This document shows, one piece after another, positions 1-7,809 of a DNA stretch of 20,285 nucleotides (position 1 is its first letter; the number at the start of each line of letters is the position of its first letter). The DNA lies in assembly GCA_910584605.1 (NCBI GenBank), contig CAJUAW010000032.1:3132-23416 (forward strand), read 5' to 3'. Position numbers and translations under genes: made by a program. The notes beneath the pieces are model-generated. The model was not told where the DNA came from. It made no database searches and saw only the letters and a program-made list of their open reading frames with translations. Source of the stretch: an uncultured Oscillospiraceae bacterium (GTDB taxonomy: Bacteria > Bacillota_A > Clostridia > Oscillospirales > Oscillospiraceae).

Positions 1-24
1 TTCAGACGTGTGCTCTTCCGATCT
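1..24. other. Illumina TruSeq adapter remnant (not genomic)
   Basis: The first 24 bases are identical to the 3' end of the TruSeq read-2 adapter, ending in GCTCTTCCGATCT. The tex reading frame resumes immediately after it. This is an untrimmed library adapter assembled onto the contig end, so the bases should be masked and the left end treated as a sequencing boundary. Confidence 0.96.
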
Positions 25-2006
<1,982 letters not shown>

Positions 2007-2166
2007 AGTGCTTCTCCTTGGTAAAATAGAGTTACAGAACAGTTTACCGCAAATAGGATGAAAAGTCCAGATGGAACCGGCCCCTCTTTTGGGACCCCCT
2101 TCGTCAAAATCCATGAGGCCCCTGGAAGGAAACACCTTTGTTCCGAAAAAAGTTACAAATTTCCTC

Positions 2167-2195
2167 TTGACAAATCCGGCCCGGTGGCTTACAAT
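2167..2195 (+). promoter_or_regulatory. Strong sigma-A promoter for the 6S RNA candidate
   Basis: TTGACA at 2167-2172 and TACAAT at 2190-2195 are separated by exactly 17 bases. The predicted start is near 2202. No sizeable reading frame follows at once; a structured non-coding stretch does, which fits a promoter for a stable RNA. Confidence 0.8.
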
Positions 2196-2201
2196 CAAGG
2201 A

Positions 2202-2389
2202 TACCGATGGGGCCTGTGCCTATAAAACGGGGCCCCGGAGTGTATAAGCTACTGCGGAAAAGAGGTGGGCACAGATGCAACAGTGTTATGTTACCCCTGG
2301 AGTTCTCTTCCCCTGCAAGCGGTTGGAGCATACTGTGCACGTCTCTGCGGTCTGATGGACCGTATCTTCAGCGTCTACACAGCTTTTTT
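2202..2389 (+). ncRNA. ssrS: Candidate 6S RNA (RNA polymerase-binding regulatory RNA)
   Basis: 6S RNA binds the housekeeping RNA polymerase holoenzyme by mimicking an open promoter. What I see is about 190 bases between a near-consensus promoter and a T-run at 2384-2389. A closing stem pairs GTGTA and GCT of 2240-2250 with AGC and TACAC of 2370-2380. Inside it, GCACAG (2269-2274) and TGC (2276-2278) pair with GCA (2328-2330) and CTGTGC (2333-2338). The segment GCGGTTGGAGCAT (2319-2331) closely resembles the conserved GCGGUUGGUGAGCAU of E. coli 6S RNA, and ACCCCTGGAG (2293-2302) sits where E. coli has CCCCUGAGC. Length and overall rod shape also fit. A GGGGCC/GGCCCC hairpin (2209-2236) lies at the 5' end and might be trimmed. 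SRP RNA was excluded. The 5' end is inferred from the promoter. Confidence 0.62.
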
Positions 2390-2463
2390 CTCCCATCGTT
2401 TGCAGTGCAGACGGTGGTTTTTTGTACCCATTTTCAGACTGATAGAGAAAGGAGGCGGCAGGT

Positions 2464-2592
2464 ATGACTATGCCCAAGCAGGAGGTCAACAGCATCTGGT
2501 CCAAGGTCCGCGAGGATAAGGATATCGACGATCTGATTTTTGATTACGATGCGTACCACACCGGTGAGGACAGCATTTGCAGCGACCGCTGA
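2464..2592 (+). CDS. Small acidic protein, 42 residues, unknown function
   Basis: I do not recognise this protein. It begins MTMPKQEVNSIWSKVREDKD, continues with IDDLIFDYDAYHTGEDS and ends in ICSDR. It is rich in Asp and Glu, has a single Cys near the C-terminus, and shows no signal peptide or membrane segment. GGAGG at 2451-2455 lies eight bases before the ATG, an excellent ribosome binding site, and a strong terminator follows at 2635-2668, so I regard it as a real gene although it is short. It lies 75 bases after the T-run of the 6S RNA candidate. No separate promoter is obvious, so it may be expressed by readthrough from the 6S promoter. A shortened start at the second ATG (2470) is possible. 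Confidence 0.6.
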   Translation: MTMPKQEVNSIWSKVREDKDIDDLIFDYDAYHTGEDSICSDR

Positions 2593-2634
2593 CAGGCCGC
2601 TTGTACCCAGCGGAAGGCTGAATGGAAGGAATGA

Positions 2635-2668
2635 AGCGCTGCGGCGGAGGCCGCGGCGCTTTTGTTTT
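2635..2668 (+). terminator. Rho-independent terminator after the 42-residue gene
   Basis: AGCGC-T-GCGGC (2635-2645, first A included) pairs with GCCGC-G-GCGCT (2650-2660) around a GGAG loop, giving an 11-bp stem with one T-G wobble. A T-rich tail (TTTTGTTTT) follows to 2668. Confidence 0.85.
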
Positions 2669-2921
2669 GGGCGTACATGGGCCAACCCCCTTCCGCATGG
2701 AGCGGGTTTCGGTATATGTTTCTGAAGCGGGTCCCGCCCAGCTGGACGCACAGCCTTTTTGCACAAGAACTCCAGCAAAAAAAGGTCAGAATATTCTGCA
2801 GGAAGGGCTTGCTTTCTGGGAAGGATTATACTAAAATAAGTGGCAAGTGACTAGAACGTCCGCCCCAAGGGGCAATTTTTCCCGGACCGCTCCCGGGGAA
2901 CTATTTGGAGGTCGAAACATC
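2669..2921 (+). promoter_or_regulatory. Intergenic region and leader of oadA with terminator-like hairpins
   Basis: This stretch of about 250 bases has no convincing gene. A TATACT element at 2827-2832 is the best -10 candidate for oadA, but I see no good -35 at 16-18 bases. Downstream, GCCCC (2862-2866) and GGGGC (2869-2873) form a small hairpin followed by AATTTTT (2874-2880), which looks like a weak terminator or attenuator. A second hairpin pairs CCCGG (2881-2885) with CCGGG (2893-2897). The oadA ribosome binding site GGAGG is at 2907-2911. Confidence 0.35.
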
Positions 2922-4892
2922 ATGAGCAAGACTAGAAACGTAGGCTTTACCGAAACCGTCCTGCGTGACGCCAACCAGTCCCTGATTGCCACCCGCCTGC
3001 CCTACAGCAAGTTTGAAAACATTCTGGAGACCATCGATAAGGCCGGCTACTACTCCGCCGAGGTCTGGGGCGGGGCCACCTTCGACGTCTGCCTGCGCTA
3101 CCTGCAGGAGGACCCCTGGGACCGCCTGCGGAAGATCCGCAAGAAAATGCCCAACACCAAGCTGCAGATGCTGCTGCGCGGCCAGAACATCCTGGGCTAC
3201 AAGCACTACCCCGACGACGTGGTGCGCAAGTTTGTGGAGTACTCCATCAAGAACGGCATTGATATCATCCGCATCTTCGACGCCCTCAACGACGCCCGCA
3301 ACCTGGAGGTGGCCATCGACGAGACCGTCAAGCAGGGCGGCCACGCCTCCGGCACCATCTGCTTCACCACCAGCCCCGTCCACACCCTGGAGAAGAACGT
3401 CCAGATGGTCAAGGACCTGAAGAGCATGGGCGTCAAGTCCATCTGCATCAAGGATATGGCCGGCATCATGGGCCCCAAGGAGGCCTATGACCTGGTGTCC
3501 GCCATCAAGGACGCCGTGCCCGAGCTGCCCCTGGTCATCCACACTCACTGCACCACCGGGCTGGCCTTCATGACCTGCCTGAAGAGCGTGGAGGCGGGCG
3601 CCGACGTGCTGGACACCGCCATCTCCCCCATGTCCGGCGGCACCGCTCAGCCCGCCACCGAGACCCTGGCCTACGCCCTGCGCTCCCTGGGCTACCAGGT
3701 GGACCTGGACGACAAGGTGCTCATCCAGATGGCCGACTACTTCAAGGGCGTCCGGGCCGACTTCATCAAGGACGGCACCCTGGACCCCATCTCCCTGACC
3801 ACCGACACCCAGTGCCTCAACTACCAGATCCCCGGCGGCATGCTGTCCAACCTGATCTCCCAGCTGAAGATGATGAACGCCATCGACAAGCTGGATCAGG
3901 CCCTGGCCGAGACCCCCAAGGTCCGCGCCGACCTGGGCTATCCTCCCCTGGTCACCCCCACCAGCCAGATGGTTGGCTCCCAGGCCGTGCAGAACGTGCT
4001 GGCCGGCGAGCGGTACAAGGTGGTGGGCAAGGAGATCAAGGCCTACTGCCGGGGCGAGTACGGCCGCACCCCCGCCCCCATCGATCCCGCCATCCAGAAG
4101 AAGATTCTGGGCAACACCCCCGTGGTGGAGGGCCGCTTTGCCGACTCTCTGGAGCCCGAGTTTGAGAAGACCAAGAAGGAGCTGGGCGCCACCGCCAAGA
4201 GCGACGAGGATGTGCTGAGCTACATCGCCTTCCCCCAGGTGGCCATGGCCTTCTTCAAGGACCGGGAGGCCGGCTTCCCCAAGAAGGAGGACCCCAAGAA
4301 GGCCGGCGCTGCTCCTGCCGCCCCCAAGGCGTCCGACCTGCCCCCCATGCCCGCCTGGCAGGGCCATGTGTACTACGCCAACGTGCCCGCCACCGCAGCC
4401 AACGGCATGACCTCCCGGCCCATCCAGCCCTTTGCCGCCAGCTATCAGCCCCCCCATCTGGTAATGGGCGCGATGGATACCTGCCCCGGCAGCTACACCA
4501 TCACCATCGACGGCAAGGCGTATCAGGTTTCGGTCGCCGCCGCTGACGGCCCCGCCCCCGCTGCGCCGGTTGCTGCCGCTCCGGTTGCCGCCGCCCCTGT
4601 GGCCGCCGCCCCCGCCGCCGCCCCTGCACCCGCTCCGGCTCCTGCCGCCGCGCCCGCCCCTGCCGCCCCCGCTGCCGGCGAAACTCCTGTTCCCAGCCCC
4701 ATGCCCGGCAACGTGTTCAAGGTGGAGTGCAAGCCCGGCCAGGCCGTGAAGGCCGGCGACGTGCTGGTCATCCTGGAGGCCATGAAGATGGAGATTGAAG
4801 TGACCGCCCCCGTGGACGGTACCGTCAAGTCCGTGGCCGCCGCTCAGGGCGCCGCCGTCAACACCGACGATCTTCTGGTGACCCTGGGTTAA
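2922..4892 (+). CDS. oadA: Oxaloacetate decarboxylase alpha subunit / pyruvate carboxylase subunit B type, with biotinyl domain
   Basis: This 656-residue protein carries the carboxyltransferase half-reaction between biotin and pyruvate/oxaloacetate. The N-terminal HMGL-like TIM barrel has the metal-site motif RDANQS (Asp16), the catalytic lysine of IKDMAG (Lys177) and His207/His209 in HTHCTTG. A conserved carboxylase domain runs to about residue 490. An Ala/Pro linker (about 544-585), repetitive in APVAA units, leads to a biotinyl domain in which EAMKM carries the acceptor Lys622. I chose ATG 2922 because GGAGG lies ten bases upstream and MSKTRNVGFTETVLRDANQ matches the family start; an upstream in-frame extension is not family-like. 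The gene stands alone: no membrane beta or gamma subunit and no biotin carboxylase are nearby, so a Na+-pumping decarboxylase and a two-subunit pyruvate carboxylase or transcarboxylase cannot be told apart. Confidence 0.93.
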   Translation: MSKTRNVGFTETVLRDANQSLIATRLPYSKFENILETIDKAGYYSAEVWGGATFDVCLRYLQEDPWDRLRKIRKKMPNTKLQMLLRGQNILGYKHYPDDVVRKFVEYSIKNGIDIIRIFDALNDARNLEVAIDETVKQGGHASGTICFTTSPVHTLEKNVQMVKDLKSMGVKSICIKDMAGIMGPKEAYDLVSAIKDAVPELPLVIHTHCTTGLAFMTCLKSVEAGADVLDTAISPMSGGTAQPATETLAYALRSLGYQVDLDDKVLIQMADYFKGVRADFIKDGTLDPISLTTDTQCLNYQIPGGMLSNLISQLKMMNAIDKLDQALAETPKVRADLGYPPLVTPTSQMVGSQAVQNVLAGERYKVVGKEIKAYCRGEYGRTPAPIDPAIQKKILGNTPVVEGRFADSLEPEFEKTKKELGATAKSDEDVLSYIAFPQVAMAFFKDREAGFPKKEDPKKAGAAPAAPKASDLPPMPAWQGHVYYANVPATAANGMTSRPIQPFAASYQPPHLVMGAMDTCPGSYTITIDGKAYQVSVAAADGPAPAAPVAAAPVAAAPVAAAPAAAPAPAPAPAAAPAPAAPAAGETPVPSPMPGNVFKVECKPGQAVKAGDVLVILEAMKMEIEVTAPVDGTVKSVAAAQGAAVNTDDLLVTLG

Positions 4893-4904
4893 GCTTCAAT
4901 ATTT

Positions 4905-5084
4905 TCAAGTCTCCGGTTTGTCCGGGGACTTGTTTTTTGTATTCATGAAATCCAGCACCTGTATTTCAGAATCTGCCGCAGCGCAGTATAGTTCCTCGCA
5001 CTCCTGTTGGGCCGAAATCAGAATTTCGATAGCCTGATTGGACGCACGAAAAAGCTTCAGGTACATTTCTTTGTAGTCTGGCAT
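4905..5084 (-). CDS. Small hypothetical protein, 59 residues, divergent from the Xre gene
   Basis: The protein begins MPDYKEMYLKLFRASNQAIE, continues ILISAQQECEELYCAAADSE and ends MNTKNKSPDKPET. It resembles small uncharacterised proteins I associate with Clostridia (the ...LFRA...AI.ILI.AQ.ECEELY pattern), but I cannot name a function. It is probably largely helical with a polar C-terminal tail; no membrane segment or Cys pair is evident. A GGCGGGAT segment before the ATG is a weak ribosome binding site. Its last codons and stop are encoded by the complementary strand of the oadA terminator hairpin, so the two convergent genes share that element. It is transcribed away from the HTH gene at 5194, and the pair may share regulation. 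Confidence 0.65.
   Translation of the reverse strand: MPDYKEMYLKLFRASNQAIEILISAQQECEELYCAAADSEIQVLDFMNTKNKSPDKPET
4906..4938 (+). terminator. oadA terminator
   Basis: CAAGTC-T-CCGG (4906-4916) pairs with CCGG-G-GACTTG (4922-4932) around TTTGT, followed by six T (4933-4938). The hairpin lies over the 3' end of the convergent 59-residue gene. Confidence 0.88.
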
Positions 5085-5127
5085 AGTTATCCCGCCTTTT
5101 CTGAAGATTCAAAAAATTAAGCCACTA

Positions 5128-5172
5128 TATGGTAGCATACCGCCAGCTGAAATGCAACAAAATAGTAGCATT
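5128..5172. promoter_or_regulatory. Repeats between divergent small gene and Xre gene, possible operators
   Basis: The octamers GGTAGCAT (5131-5138) and AGTAGCAT (5164-5171) are direct repeats 33 bases apart, about three helical turns. Each is also part of a small inverted repeat: TATG-N4-CATA at 5128-5139 and AATGC/GCATT at 5151-5155 and 5168-5172. They lie directly before the HTH gene start. This is the usual arrangement for an autoregulatory operator, but binding is inferred only. Confidence 0.4.
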
Positions 5173-5193
5173 ACCCGAAAGGGGGATGCCGCT

Positions 5194-5406
5194 ATGCAGT
5201 TTCAGCGATTAGAGGACCTGCGGATCGATGCGGATAAAACTCAGGCGGAGATTGCGGACGTGCTATCCTGCAAGCGGGAGGTGTACCGCCGCTATGAGAA
5301 AGGAATCCGGGAGATTCCTGTCTGGGCGCTGATCAAGTTGGCGCAGTATTACCAGACGAGCACGGATTATATTCTGGGTCTGAGCAATCAAAGGAATCCC
5401 CGGTGA
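5194..5406 (+). CDS. Xre-family HTH transcriptional regulator, 70 residues
   Basis: The protein is almost entirely one HTH_3 (Cro/C1-type) domain. Residues QAEIADVLSCKREVYRRYEK form the helix-turn-helix, followed by the family's typical IPVWALIKLAQYYQTSTDYI segment and a LGLSN end. With no sensor or oligomerisation domain, it is likely a small DNA-binding repressor that dimerises through its short C-terminus. I start it at ATG 5194 because the G-rich Shine-Dalgarno AAAGGGGG (5178-5185) is eight bases upstream; an in-frame start at 5152 has no such site. It is divergent from the 59-residue gene at 4905-5084, with repeats in between. Its stop codon TGA (5404-5406) lies in the loop of its own terminator. 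Confidence 0.87.
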   Translation: MQFQRLEDLRIDADKTQAEIADVLSCKREVYRRYEKGIREIPVWALIKLAQYYQTSTDYILGLSNQRNPR

Positions 5407-5424
5407 AAACCGGGGACTTATTTT
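5397..5424 (+). terminator. Terminator of the Xre gene
   Basis: TCCCCGG (5397-5403) and CCGGGGA (5410-5416) form a 7-bp stem around TGAAAA. A CTTATTTT tail follows. The loop contains the stop codon of the HTH gene. Confidence 0.78.
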
Positions 5425-5434
5425 GTGTTTGGGA

Positions 5435-5463
5435 TTGTTTTTCTCTATAACAGCGTGTATAAT
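5435..5463 (+). promoter_or_regulatory. Sigma-A promoter of the lrp-aminotransferase-thrH-DUF1015-ispE operon
   Basis: TTGTTT (5435-5440) and a perfect TATAAT (5458-5463) are separated by 17 bases. The first gene starts 43 bases downstream, behind AGGAGG. The region lies after the Xre terminator, so this starts an independent transcript. Confidence 0.8.
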
Positions 5464-5505
5464 GTATACTAGTGAAATACTGACCACATGATGAGGAGGA
5501 ATATC

Positions 5506-5985
5506 ATGGAAAAGCTGCTGGAACTGCTGGAGCAGGACTGCACCATGCCCATCTCGGCGCTGGCCGCCGCCGCAGGAGTGACCGAGGCGGAGGCTAAGGC
5601 CGCCGTCAAGCAATACGAGGACGACCGCACCATCCTGGGCTACCAGGCCATCGTCGACTGGGACCGGGTGCGCAGGGAGACGGTGACCGCCCTCATTGAG
5701 GTCAACGTCACCCCCCAGTCCATTGACGGCTTTGACCGCATTGCGGAGCGCATCTACCAGTACGACGAGGTGGAGAGCATGTATCTTATGAGCGGCTCCT
5801 TCGACCTGACCGTTATCATTTCGGGCCGGACCCTGCGGGAGGTGGCTCAATTTGTGGGCGAGCGGCTGGCCCCCATCCAGGGCGTCACCGGTACGGCTAC
5901 CCACTTTATTCTGAAAAAATACAAGGAAAAACATCTGGTGTTCCGCCCCCAGGACCCGGAGGAAAGGGAGTACATCTTCGTATGA
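5506..5985 (+). CDS. Lrp/AsnC family transcriptional regulator
   Basis: This 159-residue protein has an N-terminal winged-HTH half (MEKLLELLEQDCTMPISALA, then GVTEAEAKAAV) with ILGYQAIVDW at the linker, and a C-terminal RAM/AsnC ligand-binding domain (ALIEVNVTP, then VESMYLMSGSFDLTVIISG). Such proteins bind amino acids and control amino acid metabolism, often of neighbouring genes. ATG 5506 is chosen over the in-frame ATG at 5488 because AGGAGG (5494-5499) is six bases upstream. The stop overlaps the aminotransferase start by four bases (ATGA), so translational coupling is likely. As first gene behind a good promoter, it probably regulates its own operon. The N-terminal HTH is short and diverged compared with classic Lrp. 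Confidence 0.9.
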   Translation: MEKLLELLEQDCTMPISALAAAAGVTEAEAKAAVKQYEDDRTILGYQAIVDWDRVRRETVTALIEVNVTPQSIDGFDRIAERIYQYDEVESMYLMSGSFDLTVIISGRTLREVAQFVGERLAPIQGVTGTATHFILKKYKEKHLVFRPQDPEEREYIFV

Positions 5986-7175
5986 ATTATGACAGCATCC
6001 TCAACCAAAAAATACAGAACATCAAGCCCTCCGGCATCCGGAAGTTTTTTGACATCCTGGAGGAGATGACCGACGCCATCTCCCTGGGCATCGGTGAACC
6101 CGACTTCGTCACCCCCTGGCACATCCGGGACGCGGGCATCTACTCCCTGGAGCGGGGCCATACCAAATACACCTCCAACGCCGGCATGCTCCAGCTCCGC
6201 CGGGAGATCGCCGCCTACCTGAACCGCCGGTTTGACCTCCAGTACGACTATGCCGGACAGATCCTGGTCACTGTGGGGGGCAGCGAGGCCATCGACCTGG
6301 CCCTGCGGGTGCTGGTCGATCCGGGGGACGAGGTCATCGTTCCCACCCCCTCCTTCGTGTGCTACGGCCCTCTGGCCGAGATGGCGGGGGGCGTGCCCAA
6401 ATACCTGGAGCTGAAGGCGGAAAACCAGTTCCGCCTCACCCCCGAGGAGCTGAAGGCGGCCATCACGGAGAAAACCAAGGTGCTGGTGCTGCCCTTTCCC
6501 TGCAATCCCACCGGGGGGACTATGGACCGCAAGGACCTGGAGGCCGTCGCCCAGGTGCTGGAGGGTACTGGCATCATGGTCATCTCCGACGAGATCTACG
6601 CCGAGCTGACCTACGGCCGCCGCCACGTCTCCCCAGCCAACCTGACCAGCCTGTACGACCGCACGGTGGTGGTCAACGGCTTCTCCAAGAGCCACGCCAT
6701 GACGGGCTGGCGGATGGGCTACGTCTGCGCCCCCAAGCCCATCATCGCCGCCATGACCAAGCTGCACCAGTTCGGCATCATGTCCGCCCCCACCACCAGC
6801 CAGTACGCCGCCGTGGAGGCCATGCGCAGCGGCGATCCGGACATCGAGCACATGCGGGAGGAGTACGACCGCCGCCGCCGGTATCTGGTGGAAAACCTGA
6901 ACCGCATCGGCCTGGACTGCTTCGAACCCAAGGGGGCGTTCTATGTCTTCCCCGATATCCGCTCCACCGGGCTGACCTCGGAGGAGTTCTGCGAAACATT
7001 CCTGCTGGAGGAGAAGGTGGCCGTCATCCCCGGCTCCGCCTTCGGACCGGGCGGGGAGGGCTTTGTCCGGGCCTGCTACGCCGCCTCCATGAAGGACATC
7101 GCCGAGGCCGTGGCCCGGATGGACAATTTCCTCACCAATTTGAGAAGAAAACAGGGAAAAGAGGAGAGTATTTGA
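5982..7175 (+). CDS. PLP-dependent class I/II aminotransferase
   Basis: The 397-residue length is normal for fold-type I aminotransferases. Visible marks are SLGIGEPDF near the N-terminus, the cofactor-stacking region VGGSEAIDLALR, NPTGG of the substrate/cofactor site, SDEIYAELTY with the Asp and Tyr that contact PLP, and NGFSKSHAMTGWRMGY with the Schiff-base Lys236. It transfers an amino group between an amino acid and a 2-oxo acid; aspartate or aromatic substrates are usual for this subgroup, but specificity cannot be read from sequence. It overlaps the upstream Lrp gene by four bases and the downstream thrH by one (TGATG), so all three are likely translated in coupled fashion. Together with thrH it suggests a serine/homoserine or related amino acid route. 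Confidence 0.92.
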   Translation: MNYDSILNQKIQNIKPSGIRKFFDILEEMTDAISLGIGEPDFVTPWHIRDAGIYSLERGHTKYTSNAGMLQLRREIAAYLNRRFDLQYDYAGQILVTVGGSEAIDLALRVLVDPGDEVIVPTPSFVCYGPLAEMAGGVPKYLELKAENQFRLTPEELKAAITEKTKVLVLPFPCNPTGGTMDRKDLEAVAQVLEGTGIMVISDEIYAELTYGRRHVSPANLTSLYDRTVVVNGFSKSHAMTGWRMGYVCAPKPIIAAMTKLHQFGIMSAPTTSQYAAVEAMRSGDPDIEHMREEYDRRRRYLVENLNRIGLDCFEPKGAFYVFPDIRSTGLTSEEFCETFLLEEKVAVIPGSAFGPGGEGFVRACYAASMKDIAEAVARMDNFLTNLRRKQGKEESI

Positions 7176-7777
7176 TGAATATCGTCTGTTTGGATATGGA
7201 GGGGGTTCTGGTTCCCGAAATTTGGATCGCCTTTTCGGAGGAGAGCGGCATCCCCGAGCTGCGCCGCACCACCCGGGACGAGCCCGACTACGACAAGCTG
7301 ATGACCTGGCGGCTGGGCATCCTGAAGGAGCACGGCCTGGGCCTGAAGGAGATCCAGGCGGTGATTGCCAAAATCGACCCCCTGCCTGGAGCCAGGGAGT
7401 TTCTGGACAAGCTCCGGTCTGAGACCCAGGTGGTCATTTTAAGCGACACCTTCGAGCAGTTTGCAAAACCGCTGATGAAGAAGCTGAACTGGCCCACCAT
7501 CCTCTGCAACACCCTGGAGGTTGGGGAGGATGGAGCCATCACCGGCTATCAGATGCGCTGCGAGAAGTCCAAGCTGACCACGGTGAAGGCCCTCCAGTCC
7601 ATGGGCTACGACACCATCGCCGCCGGGGACAGCTTCAACGACCTGGCCATGATCCAGGCCAGCAAGGCGGGCTTTTTGTTCAAGTCCACCGGCACCATCA
7701 AGGCCGCCCACCCCGAGCTGCCCGCCTTTGAGGAGTTCGCCGAGCTGCTGGCCGCCATTGAGGGAGCCCTGCACTGA
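7175..7777 (+). CDS. thrH: ThrH-like HAD phosphatase: phosphoserine phosphatase / homoserine phosphotransferase
   Basis: The 200-residue protein starts MNIVCLDMEGVLVPEIWIAF, nearly the same as Pseudomonas ThrH (…CLDLEGVLVPEIWIAF). HAD motif I is LDMEG with nucleophile Asp7 and acid/base Glu9, motif II is ILSDTF, and motif III/IV are the lysine of CEKSK and GDSFNDLAMI. ThrH removes phosphate from phosphoserine and can pass it to homoserine, linking serine and threonine synthesis. The start overlaps the aminotransferase stop by one base, with GAGGAG (7161-7166) eight bases upstream. Family membership is strong; the homoserine phosphotransferase activity is known for the Pseudomonas enzyme and only inferred here. 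Confidence 0.92.
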   Translation: MNIVCLDMEGVLVPEIWIAFSEESGIPELRRTTRDEPDYDKLMTWRLGILKEHGLGLKEIQAVIAKIDPLPGAREFLDKLRSETQVVILSDTFEQFAKPLMKKLNWPTILCNTLEVGEDGAITGYQMRCEKSKLTTVKALQSMGYDTIAAGDSFNDLAMIQASKAGFLFKSTGTIKAAHPELPAFEEFAELLAAIEGALH

Positions 7778-7809
7778 CACTGTAAAATGAGTTGAGAGAG
7801 ATGAGCATT

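Noticed and set aside
2202..2389. SRP RNA or T-box leader as identity of the structured RNA
   Set aside because: No GGAA tetraloop with AGCAGC, and no T-box AGGGUGGNACCGCG-like sequence, is present. The 6S-like segment and rod fold fit better.
2901..4457. Long minus-strand open frame over oadA
   Set aside because: Antisense shadow of a GC-rich gene with Gly/Val/His bias; oadA has full domain evidence.
4551..4679. Repeats in oadA as a mobile or CRISPR-like array
   Set aside because: The units code in frame for an Ala/Pro linker, a normal feature of biotin-domain proteins, without spacers.
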